Source: Clostridia bacterium
GTDB taxonomy: Bacteria > Bacillota > Clostridia > Oscillospirales > CAG-272
Length of the DNA: 33,133 nucleotides
Direction: 5' to 3'
Assembly (NCBI GenBank): GCA_017621655.1
Contig: JAGASS010000011.1
Coordinates: forward strand, 1-33,133
The translations under genes were made by a program, and so were the position numbers. Under the pieces are notes generated by a model. It saw only the letters and a program-made list of their open reading frames with translations, was not told the DNA's origin and ran no database searches. Positions 15,889 to 23,196 of the stretch are shown in pieces (within the stretch, counting starts at the first letter, position 1; the number at the start of each line of letters is the position of its first letter).

Positions 15889-16138
15889 CGGATGAGGTGT
15901 AGGACGCGAAGCGTCCGTTATACCTTCTCCAGCGGGAGAAGGTGGCTGAGAGAGGCAAAGCCGAACGAAGTCGGATGAGGTGTCTGGGTGTAATGTTACA
16001 TCGCTTTGTCATACGGTTGCTCCGCAACCTACACCTCATCCGCCTCGTTTCACTCGGCACCTTCTCCCGCTGGAGAAGGCAAATTAACGCGGCGAAGCGT
16101 TGAAATGTTGTTGTAGGGGCGACCGTTTTGATCGCCCG
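15889..16138. repeat. Mirror-image intergenic repeat block
   Basis: The gene-free 15824-16222 is largely repeats. GGATGAGGTGT at 15890-15900 and 15973-15983 faces ACACCTCATCC at 16031-16041. The dyad CCTTCTCCAGCGGGAGAAGG (15923-15942) recurs inverted at 16060-16079 (CCTTCTCCCGCTGGAGAAGG). Small hairpins inside: GGACGC-GAA-GCGTCC (15902-15916) and GGTTGC-TCC-GCAACC (16015-16029). A GGGGCGACC/GATCGCCC palindrome follows near 16117-16138. CCTTCTCCCGCTGGAGAAGG-like repeats are common in unrelated bacteria. Confidence 0.8.
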
Positions 16139-16189
16139 ATTTATATGTTGCAATTTTGCTACGATGTGACATTATCATTGTCACTAAAC

Positions 16190-16216
16190 AAACAGGCGGA
16201 CAGAATCCGCCCGTTT
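16190..16216 (-). terminator. Terminator of the kdgK operon
   Basis: An 11-bp stem AAACAGGCGGA/TCCGCCCGTTT with one mismatch and a 5-nt loop, 6 bp past the kdgK stop. On the minus strand it ends in GTTTGTTT. Confidence 0.8.
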
Positions 16217-16222
16217 GAATAA

Positions 16223-17245
16223 TTATCTCTGTACTCGTCCGCTTGCGTCGCCGCCTGCGAGGGTCATTACCTCGGCAACCGAAACAAGATTGTAGTCGCC
16301 CTCTATCGAGTGCTTGAGACAGCTTGCCGCGATTGCAAACTCTATCGCCGCCTGCGGCTCTGCGCCGTTCATCATCGAATAGATGAGACCGCCGCCGAAG
16401 CTGTCGCCGCCGCCTACGCGGTCAACGATATGAATGCTGTACTTCTTCGAGAAGTACGCCTGACCCTCAGTATAAAGCATACCCGACCAGTCGTTGTCGT
16501 TTGCGCTCTTGCTCTCACGGAGAGTGATAGCAACTGCCTTGAAGCCAAAGCGGTCAGTCAGCTTCTTCGCAACCGAAATGTAACCGTCGCGGTCGAGCTT
16601 ACCGCCCGTGATGTCACTTCCGTCTGCTTCGATTCCGAAAACGTCCTTCGCATCCTCCTCGTTTGCGATGCAAACGTCAACGAACTTGCAGATCTCTCCC
16701 ATTACCTGACCTGCCTTTTCCTTGCTCCAGAGCTTCTTACGGAAGTTAAGGTCGCAAGAAACGGTGATTCCCTTTGCTCTTGCCGCCTTGCATGCCTCAA
16801 GAGTAATTTCAGCCATATCGTCGGAGAGGGCGGGAGTGATTCCCGTAAAGTGGAACCATTCAGCGCCGTCAAGGATGGAATCCCAGTCGAAATCCTCCTT
16901 TTTAGCCATTGCTATAGCACTGTAAGCGCGGTCGTAAATGACCTTACTCGGACGCTGAGAAGCGCCCTTTTCGCAGTAGTAGATACCGACTCTCTCGCCG
17001 CCGCGAACGATCTTCGAGGTATCGACTCCGAACTTACGCAGACTGTTTACCACCGACTGACCGATTTCGTGCGTCGGGAGCTTGGTAACGAACTGCGCGT
17101 TTATTCCGTAATTTGCTAAAGATACCGCTACGTTTGCCTCGGCACCTCCAAAGGTCGCCTGGTACTTTTCTGCCTGAAGGAATCTGAGATAGTTTTCGGG
17201 CGCAAGGCGAAGCATAAGCTCGCCGAAGGTTACTGCTGTTTTCAT
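16223..17245 (-). CDS. kdgK: 2-keto-3-deoxygluconate kinase (PfkB family)
   Basis: 340-residue ribokinase-fold kinase predicted to phosphorylate 2-keto-3-deoxygluconate to KDPG with ATP. Seen: the N-terminal FGELMLRL, the first PfkB signature GGAEANVAVSLA (about residues 33-44), and the second signature DRVGGGDSFGGGLIYS (about 270-285) with the catalytic aspartate in GGGDSF. Sequence alone would allow another sugar kinase; its place directly after eda (ATGA overlap, 4 nt) in a uronate cluster fixes the likely role. Last gene of the operon, followed by a terminator. Confidence 0.88.
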   Translation of the reverse strand: MKTAVTFGELMLRLAPENYLRFLQAEKYQATFGGAEANVAVSLANYGINAQFVTKLPTHEIGQSVVNSLRKFGVDTSKIVRGGERVGIYYCEKGASQRPSKVIYDRAYSAIAMAKKEDFDWDSILDGAEWFHFTGITPALSDDMAEITLEACKAARAKGITVSCDLNFRKKLWSKEKAGQVMGEICKFVDVCIANEEDAKDVFGIEADGSDITGGKLDRDGYISVAKKLTDRFGFKAVAITLRESKSANDNDWSGMLYTEGQAYFSKKYSIHIVDRVGGGDSFGGGLIYSMMNGAEPQAAIEFAIAASCLKHSIEGDYNLVSVAEVMTLAGGDASGRVQR

Positions 17246-17802
17246 TTGTTTTCTGCCTCCATTTTTTCAAGTGCCTCGCTTACCATAAAGCTTCCGCCGA
17301 CGGCGTAGACCTTATCGAAGCTAAGGAAATCGTCAAGATTCGTTCTGTCAACTCCGCCCGTGGGAATGAACTTTATCTGCGGGAAGGGTGCAGCAAGCGC
17401 CTTAAGTGCCTTAAGACCGCCGTATACGTTTGCGGGGAAGAATTTTACAACCGTGATTCCAAGCTCGAGCGCCTGCATAATTTCGGTAGGCGTTACGCAG
17501 CCGGGATAATAGGTGATCCCTCTCTCCTTACAGATGTTTGCAACCGGTATTGAAAGACCGGGCGAAACGATGAACTTAGCGCCTGCCTTAAGTGCCTTTT
17601 CGCACTGCTCGGCGTTGATTACGGTTCCCGCGCCGATATTCATATCGGGATAATTCTTGACCGCATAAGCGATCGCCTCAGCGGCGCAAGCGGTACGGAA
17701 GGTGATCTCGGCACAGTTTATACCGCTTTTCTTGAGCGCGGTGAGTATCTTATCGGTCTCACCTAATTCTTTGATAACGACAACAGGAATGAGCTTATCC
17801 AT
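17242..17802 (-). CDS. eda: KDPG/KHG aldolase
   Basis: 186-residue class I aldolase that splits 2-keto-3-deoxy-6-phosphogluconate into pyruvate and glyceraldehyde-3-phosphate. The Glu of AEITFRT (about residues 31-37) and the Schiff-base lysine of VVKFFPANVYGG (about 118-129) are present, as are GAGTV (58-62), the PGCVTPTE segment (about 100-107) and the phosphate loop FIPTGGV. It starts inside the uxaC 3' end (8-nt overlap) and overlaps kdgK by 4 nt, so the three are translationally coupled. Confidence 0.93.
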   Translation of the reverse strand: MDKLIPVVVIKELGETDKILTALKKSGINCAEITFRTACAAEAIAYAVKNYPDMNIGAGTVINAEQCEKALKAGAKFIVSPGLSIPVANICKERGITYYPGCVTPTEIMQALELGITVVKFFPANVYGGLKALKALAAPFPQIKFIPTGGVDRTNLDDFLSFDKVYAVGGSFMVSEALEKMEAENK

Positions 17803-19183
17803 TTTTCTTTACCCCCAGATACTCAACTACGTTGTTTATACAAATGTCTTTTACGACGTTTCCGACGAATTCAATGTCAGATGTCATCTCGCCCTTTTCC
17901 ATCATCTCGCCGAAATAATCGCAAAGGATACGGCGGAAATAGTGATGACGAGGATAGGAGAGGAAAGAACGGCTGTCGGTAAGCATACCGACGAACGCCG
18001 CGATGTGTCCCGTCGCGGTGAGGTCGCGTAGGTGATTCTCCATTCCGACCTTGTTGTCAAGGAACCACCAAGCGGGACCAAACTGCATCTTGCCTTTGGC
18101 GCTGCCGTCCTGGAAGGATCCGATAAGCGTCATTATCTCGGTGTTCATCTTCGGGTTAAGGTTGAAGACGATGGTCTTCGGAAGCGCGCCCTCGTTATTG
18201 AGGCGGTCAAACAGACGCGACATATTCGAAATACTGTTATCCTCAGCAATGCTGTCGTAGCCGGTATCAAGACCGAGCTTCTTAAGCATAACGGTATTAT
18301 TATTTCTCATCGCGCCGATATGAAGCTCGGTCGCGAGATCATACTTTGCATAAAGCTTGAAGAGGAAGTAGGTAAGGTAGCCCTTGAATATCTCCTGCTC
18401 CTCTTTGCTTACGGGATTACCCTCGAGACGGCTTGCAAATACCTTTGCGGCTTCTGCCTTATCGGCTACGGGATAAACCCTCTGAAGCGCAATGTCCGTT
18501 GCAACCGTGCCGTGCGCGATAAACTCCTTCAGGCGTTCTTCGATGCGTCTTTCAAGGCAGTTCAGGCACTTTATATCGCCGAGCTTACCGACGAAGGTAA
18601 GGTAGGCATCCGCCTCGATATTCATTATCTTATCTGCGCGGAATGCAGGATAGACCTTGAAGCCGTAATTCTTTTTCTCGATCTCCTCAAAGGTAGACAG
18701 ATCATCGAATATCTCGTTCGTCGTGCAGAGATACTTGACGTTTGAGCCCTCAATAAGACTCTGAGGAGTGACGTTATTTTCCTTAATGTAGGCGTTACAC
18801 TGCTCCCAGATCGCCTCTGCGTTCTTCTCGTTTATTTCAAGCGTACAGCCGAAGAAGGTCTCAAGCTCGACCTGCGACCAATGGTAAAGTGGATTTCCGA
18901 AGGCAGTACCGAGAGTGCGGCAATAAGCAAGGAACTTTTCCTTGTTCGAGGCGCTTCCGGTGATATATTCCTCGTCAACTCCGTAGTTACGCATAAGACG
19001 CCACTTGTAATGGTCTCCCGAGAGCCATATCTCGTAAAGATCCGAAAACTGCCTGTTTTCAAGTATCGCCTTTTCGGGAAGATGGCAATGGTAGTCGAAT
19101 ATCGGCATATCTGCCGCATACTCGTAATAAAGCTTTTCCGCCGTTTTTGTAGTCAGCAAAAAATTGTCCTTAATGTAGCTCAT
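17795..19183 (-). CDS. uxaC: Uronate isomerase (glucuronate/galacturonate)
   Basis: 462-residue amidohydrolase-fold isomerase converting D-glucuronate to D-fructuronate and D-galacturonate to D-tagaturonate. Metal-site motif FDYHCHL (about residues 29-35), LHIGAMRNNN (about 292-301), and the C-terminal GMLTDSRSFLSYPRHHYFRR block (residues of the active site, about 406-425) are intact, and the length is typical. GGAGATAATT precedes the ATG. A promoter (19233-19205) lies in the 100-bp gap after uxaA, so uxaC-eda-kdgK can be transcribed apart from uxaA. Confidence 0.95.
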   Translation of the reverse strand: MSYIKDNFLLTTKTAEKLYYEYAADMPIFDYHCHLPEKAILENRQFSDLYEIWLSGDHYKWRLMRNYGVDEEYITGSASNKEKFLAYCRTLGTAFGNPLYHWSQVELETFFGCTLEINEKNAEAIWEQCNAYIKENNVTPQSLIEGSNVKYLCTTNEIFDDLSTFEEIEKKNYGFKVYPAFRADKIMNIEADAYLTFVGKLGDIKCLNCLERRIEERLKEFIAHGTVATDIALQRVYPVADKAEAAKVFASRLEGNPVSKEEQEIFKGYLTYFLFKLYAKYDLATELHIGAMRNNNTVMLKKLGLDTGYDSIAEDNSISNMSRLFDRLNNEGALPKTIVFNLNPKMNTEIMTLIGSFQDGSAKGKMQFGPAWWFLDNKVGMENHLRDLTATGHIAAFVGMLTDSRSFLSYPRHHYFRRILCDYFGEMMEKGEMTSDIEFVGNVVKDICINNVVEYLGVKKNG

Positions 19184-19204
19184 AATTATCTCCTTTTAAG
19201 AGTT

Positions 19205-19233
19205 ATTATAAATTAATTTCTTTCTTATTTCAA
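19205..19233 (-). promoter_or_regulatory. Promoter of uxaC-eda-kdgK
   Basis: Minus strand: -35 TTGAAA (19233-19228), 17-nt spacer, -10 TATAAT (19210-19205), 22 bp before the uxaC start. Confidence 0.75.
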
Positions 19234-19283
19234 CCGTTTTATGAAGATCGTTCGATTTTGTCACACAAAAACGAAATACTGTC

Positions 19284-20681
19284 TCAAAGAGTAACGCCCG
19301 TTTTGTAGAATGCGATCTCTCGCACATACTCGCTCTTGCAGATATATTCGCCGTTTACCGTCTTTTTGATGAGGTCGTATAGACCGTCGGCGTCCATACT
19401 GTGCGCACTGAAATCTATCCAGCCGTTTTTCTTACCTGCGAGCGCCTCGTTCGTCGAGATCTTCATCGTCGGAACGAAGGTCGAGAAGGGAGTGCCGCGT
19501 CCCGTCGTAAAGAGGACGATCTGACATCCTGCCGCCGCAAGCGCAGTCGCGGCGATAAGATCGTTACCCGGCGCATCAAGCACCGAAAGACCTGTTTTTC
19601 TCACCCTGTCACCGTATCCGAGAACGTCTACGACCGCCGTGCTTCCGCCCTTCTTTATACAGCCGAGCGACTTTTCCTCAAGCGTCGTAATTCCACCTGC
19701 CTTGTTTCCGGGGCTTGGGTTTTCGTAGACGGGAAATCCGCGGTCGGTGTAATACTTTTTGAAGTCGATTATCATCTTCTTGTATGCTTCGTAGACCTCG
19801 GTGCTTTCGCATCTGTTCATCAGTATCTGCTCAGCGCCGAACATTTCGGGCACCTCGGTAAGCACCGTGCTTCCCCCTGCCGCGATAACGCGGTCGGAAA
19901 CGATACCGACAAGCGGATTTGCCGTTATACCCGAGAAGCCGTCGGAGCCGCCGCATTTAAGACCGATCCTAAGCTCGGAATAGGGCCTTTCTTCCCTCTT
20001 ATATTCCTTTGCTTTTTCGGCGAATTTTTCTATTATGCTCAGCCCGTAAGAAAGCTCATCCTCAACGTCCTGACAGTTGAAAAACTCAATATTGTCGCGC
20101 CCGAACGGAGCAAGATATTCCTTGATCCCGTTAAGCCCGTTGTTTTCGCAACCGAGTCCGACGAAAAGCACGAACGCCGCGTTCGGATTGAGCGCGATAG
20201 CAGAGAGAAGCTTCTTTATGTTCTCGTTATCCTCGCCGAGCTGCGAGCAGCCAAACTGATGCGTAAAGGCGTAAATGCCGTCAAGCGTTCCCGAAACAAG
20301 CTCCTGCGCCTGCTGACACATCTTTATGCAGACCTGATTTACGCATCCGACGGTCGGTATTATGTATATCTCGTTTCGGATACCCGTTTCTCCGTAGGGA
20401 CGGCGGTAGCCCATAAAGGTATCGTATCCGCTTCCCGTTTTGCAGTCTATCGGCTCGTAAACGTATTCCACGTCCTCGTCGAGATGTGAACGGACGTTGT
20501 GGCTGTGTACCCATTCGCCCTCCTTTATATCAGAGGTGGCGCGCCCGATTATCTCGCCGTATTTTATTACCGTCTCGCCCTCTCTGATATCGCGGCGGGC
20601 GAACTTGTGTCCCTTCGGTATCTTGCCGTCCTCGAGCGAAACGGCAACGTTGTCCTTTTCGTTTATGATGAGAGTTTTCAT
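19284..20681 (-). CDS. uxaA: Altronate dehydratase (UxaA family)
   Basis: 465-residue dehydratase predicted to convert D-altronate to 2-keto-3-deoxygluconate. The N-terminal SAF-type domain (about residues 1-75: NDNVAVSL-like start, KGHKFARRDI, VHSHN) is fused to the C-terminal catalytic domain (TFMGYRRPYG, TVGCVNQVC, KCGGSDGFSGITANP, TGRGTPFSTFVPT). Full-length compared with the fused family form. A galactarate dehydratase-like specificity is less likely given uxaC, eda and kdgK next to it. First gene of the uronate cluster, divergent from the AraC regulator; AGGGAAG precedes the ATG. Confidence 0.92.
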   Translation of the reverse strand: MKTLIINEKDNVAVSLEDGKIPKGHKFARRDIREGETVIKYGEIIGRATSDIKEGEWVHSHNVRSHLDEDVEYVYEPIDCKTGSGYDTFMGYRRPYGETGIRNEIYIIPTVGCVNQVCIKMCQQAQELVSGTLDGIYAFTHQFGCSQLGEDNENIKKLLSAIALNPNAAFVLFVGLGCENNGLNGIKEYLAPFGRDNIEFFNCQDVEDELSYGLSIIEKFAEKAKEYKREERPYSELRIGLKCGGSDGFSGITANPLVGIVSDRVIAAGGSTVLTEVPEMFGAEQILMNRCESTEVYEAYKKMIIDFKKYYTDRGFPVYENPSPGNKAGGITTLEEKSLGCIKKGGSTAVVDVLGYGDRVRKTGLSVLDAPGNDLIAATALAAAGCQIVLFTTGRGTPFSTFVPTMKISTNEALAGKKNGWIDFSAHSMDADGLYDLIKKTVNGEYICKSEYVREIAFYKTGVTL

Positions 20682-20737
20682 GAAAATAAGCTTCCCTTCG
20701 CAGAGCAGTATTCACAGTAGTACCATTGTACGTTTAC

Positions 20738-20766
20738 ATTATAATCAATAATTTATTGACATACAA
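20738..20766 (-). promoter_or_regulatory. Promoter of uxaA
   Basis: Minus strand: -35 TTGTAT (20766-20761), 17-nt spacer, -10 TATAAT (20743-20738). Its -35 touches the -35 of the divergent regulator promoter (they share base 20761). Confidence 0.65.
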
Positions 20767-20784
20767 TATAAAATGTGCTAAAAT
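20756..20784 (+). promoter_or_regulatory. Promoter of the second AraC regulator
   Basis: -35 TTGACA (20756-20761), 17-nt spacer, -10 TAAAAT (20779-20784). It overlaps the uxaA promoter back to back, so one bound regulator or polymerase would affect both. Confidence 0.8.
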
Positions 20785-20832
20785 AGTTTGAAATTACATA
20801 TATATTTCAATTTTTTACATAAGGATCGGCTC

Positions 20833-21630
20833 ATGAAGCATTTTTTGGAAGTCGAAGAATCAATTAAAACCGTGCCGTGGAATATGAACGGTCTTCATTC
20901 ACATTCGCACTACGAGATATTTTTTCTCACAAAGGGCGAAAGAGAATATTTCTTCAAAAACGTTCAGTACCACATACAGGCGCCCTGCATAATAATAATT
21001 CCGCCGCACACGATGCACATGACCGAGGGCGGACCCTTTGAAAGAACTCTTATCGACGTGTCGGAGGATTATCTGAATAGTTACCAGAAGGTCATTCTCG
21101 CCGAAAAATCGACGAGGATCCTGAAGCCGTCGGACGAGCAGGCAAAGGAGCTTATGTCTCTGTTCAAAGAAATGGTAGAGACAGACCGACATTCCAAGCA
21201 CGCCGACGACGTTTTAGCCACTCTCTTTTCCTATACCCTGCACGTAATAAACAAGATAAAAACTCAGGATATGGACTCGGTGAGCTTTGAAAAAAGCTAT
21301 ATACCGCCGCTTGTCCTAAAGGCAGTCAATTACCTGAACGTCACCTATGCCGAAAATCACACCCTTGAGGGACTTGCAAAGCACTTTTTCGTCTCAAAGG
21401 CGACCATAATGTATAACTTCAATAAGTACCTTCACTGTCCGCCGATGGACTACCTGCTCATGCTTCGTCTGAGCAAGGCAAAGGAGGAGCTTATAAACAC
21501 CAAAAAGAGCATAAAAGAAATATCGGAAAGCTGCGGCTTTTCCTCTCCAAACTATTTCAGCTTGATCTTCAAGCGTAAGGAAAACATCTCCCCCGGTGCT
21601 TACAGAAAGTATCAGAATACAAAAAAATGA
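20833..21630 (+). CDS. AraC-family regulator, probably of the uronate genes
   Basis: 265-residue regulator with an N-terminal cupin (HSHSHYEIFFLTKGEREYFF, then APCIIIIPPHTMHMTEGG) and two C-terminal HTH motifs (TLEGLAKHFFVSKATIMYNF and SIKEISESCGFSSPNYFSLIF, split across about residues 172-255), ending ISPGAYRKY. ATG 20833 follows AAGGA at 8-nt spacing. The TTG at 20788 precedes the predicted transcript's ribosome binding site and would add 15 residues. Divergent from uxaA; a uronate or pathway intermediate is the inferred ligand. Confidence 0.9.
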   Translation: MKHFLEVEESIKTVPWNMNGLHSHSHYEIFFLTKGEREYFFKNVQYHIQAPCIIIIPPHTMHMTEGGPFERTLIDVSEDYLNSYQKVILAEKSTRILKPSDEQAKELMSLFKEMVETDRHSKHADDVLATLFSYTLHVINKIKTQDMDSVSFEKSYIPPLVLKAVNYLNVTYAENHTLEGLAKHFFVSKATIMYNFNKYLHCPPMDYLLMLRLSKAKEELINTKKSIKEISESCGFSSPNYFSLIFKRKENISPGAYRKYQNTKK

Positions 21631-21657
21631 AAAATCCCCTTTATGGGGATTTTTCAT
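21627..21657. terminator. Terminator starting at the second AraC stop codon
   Basis: A perfect 13-bp stem ATGAAAAATCCCC/GGGGATTTTTCAT with a 5-nt loop. The TGA stop (21628-21630) lies in the 5' arm. Confidence 0.88.
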
Positions 21658-21750
21658 CTGTTAACGCTTATTTTTCAATATCATATAATAAGATCAGCGC
21701 ATCGTTTTTTGAATAAACGCCAATCATATTACGGGAATTTTATTTGCATA

Positions 21751-21779
21751 TTGAAAAATTCAAAGAAAAATGCTATAAT
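21751..21779 (+). promoter_or_regulatory. Promoter of the TVP38-type gene
   Basis: -35 TTGAAA (21751-21756), 17-nt spacer, -10 TATAAT (21774-21779). Confidence 0.82.
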
Positions 21780-21806
21780 TTGTAAAAAAGCAAGAAGGAG
21801 GCGCGG

Positions 21807-22499
21807 ATGGAAAAGAAGAAAAAGCTTCGCATAAGCGGCAGAGACTGGTATCTCATAATATCGCTTTTGGTCCTTATCACGCTTATTCTTGTCGGAACGT
21901 TTACTATCGGGCCAACGCTCGTCAACGCCGCGCGCGATCCCGAAAAGCTTCGCGCCGAGCTTGGCGGAAATAACCCGAGGAGCTGGCTCATATTTATAGG
22001 AATACAGTTCTTGCAGGTCATCTTCGCGCTTATTCCGGGCGAGCTGATCGAAATAGCGGCAGGATACATCTACGGTCCGTTTCTCGGAACGGTTTTGTGC
22101 CTCATCGGCGTCCTTCCCGCGACCTGCCTCATCTTCGGCCTTACTAAGCTGCTCGGGCGTAAATTCACGAAGATCACACTCGACGAAAAGGATCTAAAGA
22201 AATTCAGCTTCTTAAACGATGAAAAGAAGCTGACGACGACTTTTTTCCTGCTCTACTTTTTCCCGGGAACGCCAAAGGACGTGATCACCTACTTTGCGGG
22301 GATCACGAAGATCAAATTCCTGCCGTTCTTGCTCATAAGCGTGCTTTGCAGGATCCCGTCGATCCTCACCTCTACCCTCGCGGGCGGCGCGCTCGGCGAA
22401 AATAAATTCATGCTGACGCTCGTAATCTTCGGTGTCACGGGCATAACAGTCATCCTCGGCTGGCTGATGTTCAGGAAAATATCAAAAAAGAAAAAATAA
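21807..22499 (+). CDS. TVP38/TMEM64 family (VTT domain) membrane protein
   Basis: 230-residue polytopic inner-membrane protein of the VTT/DedA-like group, a family linked to lipid handling or scrambling. Seen: a basic N-terminus and first helix (about residues 15-35), the PGELIEIAAGYIYGPFLGT re-entrant segment (about 76-94), the YFFPGTPKDVITYFAG segment (about 149-164) with the conserved Gly/Pro/Asp, and a last helix followed by a lysine-rich tail. AGAAGGAGG gives a strong ribosome binding site. Monocistronic with its own promoter and terminator. Specific role unknown. Confidence 0.87.
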   Translation: MEKKKKLRISGRDWYLIISLLVLITLILVGTFTIGPTLVNAARDPEKLRAELGGNNPRSWLIFIGIQFLQVIFALIPGELIEIAAGYIYGPFLGTVLCLIGVLPATCLIFGLTKLLGRKFTKITLDEKDLKKFSFLNDEKKLTTTFFLLYFFPGTPKDVITYFAGITKIKFLPFLLISVLCRIPSILTSTLAGGALGENKFMLTLVIFGVTGITVILGWLMFRKISKKKK

Positions 22500-22526
22500 A
22501 AGCCAAGTCGACCGACTTGGCTTTTT
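22498..22526. terminator. Terminator between TVP38-type and DUF6440 genes
   Basis: A stem AAAAGCCAAGTC/GACTTGGCTTTT with a 4-nt loop and trailing T-tract, between convergent genes. Confidence 0.9.
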
Positions 22527-22534
22527 CTTACAGA

Positions 22535-22720
22535 TCAGGATTCCTCGTGTTCAACGGGAGTAATTATCGGCTTGCCGTACTTGTCGAGCAAGACCGTCAA
22601 TCCGCCTGCGTAACCGCTTGAATGGAATAAATAATTTACGCCCGTTTCCTTGTCGACCAAGATCTCGGTCGATCCCATTCCTTGACTGTATACTTTAACA
22701 AATCTCTTTTCCTTAGCCAT
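22535..22720 (-). CDS. DUF6440 family small protein
   Basis: 61-residue protein with the family core: ILVDKETGVNYLFHSSGYAGGLTVLLDKYGKP, where the ligand-like D-K-E-T-G-V-x-Y-L-F and G-Y-A-G-G-L-T-x-L-L strings match the DUF6440 consensus as I recall it (motif parts at about residues 21-50). No membrane segment, cysteine or signal peptide. A strong AGGAGG lies 8 nt before the ATG and a clean promoter is upstream, so the gene is surely expressed. Function unknown. Confidence 0.85.
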   Translation of the reverse strand: MAKEKRFVKVYSQGMGSTEILVDKETGVNYLFHSSGYAGGLTVLLDKYGKPIITPVEHEES

Positions 22721-22753
22721 CTTAATATCCTCCTAAGAGTTGTTTGCAAGCTC

Positions 22754-22782
22754 ATTATATCACGCAAACGCCGATTTTGCAA
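22754..22782 (-). promoter_or_regulatory. Promoter of the DUF6440 gene
   Basis: Minus strand: -35 TTGCAA (22782-22777), 17-nt spacer, -10 TATAAT (22759-22754) in a GTGATATAAT context. Confidence 0.75.
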
Positions 22783-22901
22783 TAGAAGAACCTCTCTCGT
22801 CTTCATAGACAAAAGAGGTTTTTATGTCTATGGGCTACAAAAAAGATATATTCTGCATTTTTGCGTTTGAATTCGAGTTCTCACCTAACCGTTAGTTTTT
22901 A

Positions 22902-23070
22902 GTGATATTCCGTCTTCGACGGAGTGATATATTTTGCTACGCAAAATGTGATATAGAAACCTACGGTTTCAGTGATATTATATTCACCCCTAACGCCCGC
23001 AGGCATATCACTTGCGAAGCAAATATCACGCACCAAAGGTGCATATAACTCGCCGTAAGGCGAATATAAC
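22902..23070. repeat. Linker-separated array of six triloop hairpins
   Basis: Four GTGATAT linkers (22902, 22924, 22948, 22972) and four ATATCAC/ATATAAC linkers (23005, 23023, 23043, 23064) separate six hairpins with different stems: TCCGTC-TTC, ATTTTGC-TAC, GAAACC-TAC, TTGC-GAA, GCACC-AAA and TCGCC-GTAA. On the strand where the linker reads ATATCAC, loops are GAA, GTA, GTA, GAA, AAA and GTAA. The two halves point in opposite directions around a 26-nt centre (22979-23004). The stems vary but stay self-complementary. The rest of 22783-22901 shows nothing I can name. Confidence 0.85.
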
Positions 23071-23071
23071 T

Positions 23072-23107
23072 GAAAACGGCAAGTTTCTGTCGAAACTTGT
23101 CGTTTTC
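23072..23107 (-). terminator. Terminator-like hairpin after tRNA-Ser
   Basis: A 16-bp stem GAAAACGGCAAGTTTC/GAAACTTGTCGTTTTC with one wobble and a 4-nt loop abuts the tRNA 3' end. On the minus strand the 3' arm ends in a T-run (GTTTTC). Confidence 0.75.
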
Positions 23108-23196
23108 TGGCGGAGGGAGTGGGATTCGAACCCACGTGGGCTTGCACCCAAACGGTTTTCAAGACCGCCTCGTTATGACCGCTTCGATATCCCTCC
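23108..23196 (-). tRNA. tRNA-Ser (anticodon UGA)
   Basis: 89 nt including an encoded CCA. The acceptor stem GGAGGGA pairs with TCCCTCC. The anticodon loop is CTTGAAA (TGA) closed by GCGGT/ACCGT. A long variable arm, typical of class II tRNAs, precedes GTGGGTTCGAATCCCAC (T arm). Hairpin DNA flanks it on both sides, and the 23193-23234 palindrome includes its first four bases. Confidence 0.95.

Noticed and set aside
19401..20489. 362-codon open frame on the plus strand
   Set aside because: Antisense to uxaA, with no recognisable motif and no ribosome binding site.
22790..22820. ACCTCT...AGAGGT hairpin as a plus-strand terminator
   Set aside because: Only six pairs with a long loop and no gene reading into it; too weak to list.
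22902..23070. CRISPR array
   Set aside because: Constant elements are only 7 nt, the variable parts are palindromes, and no cas gene is present.
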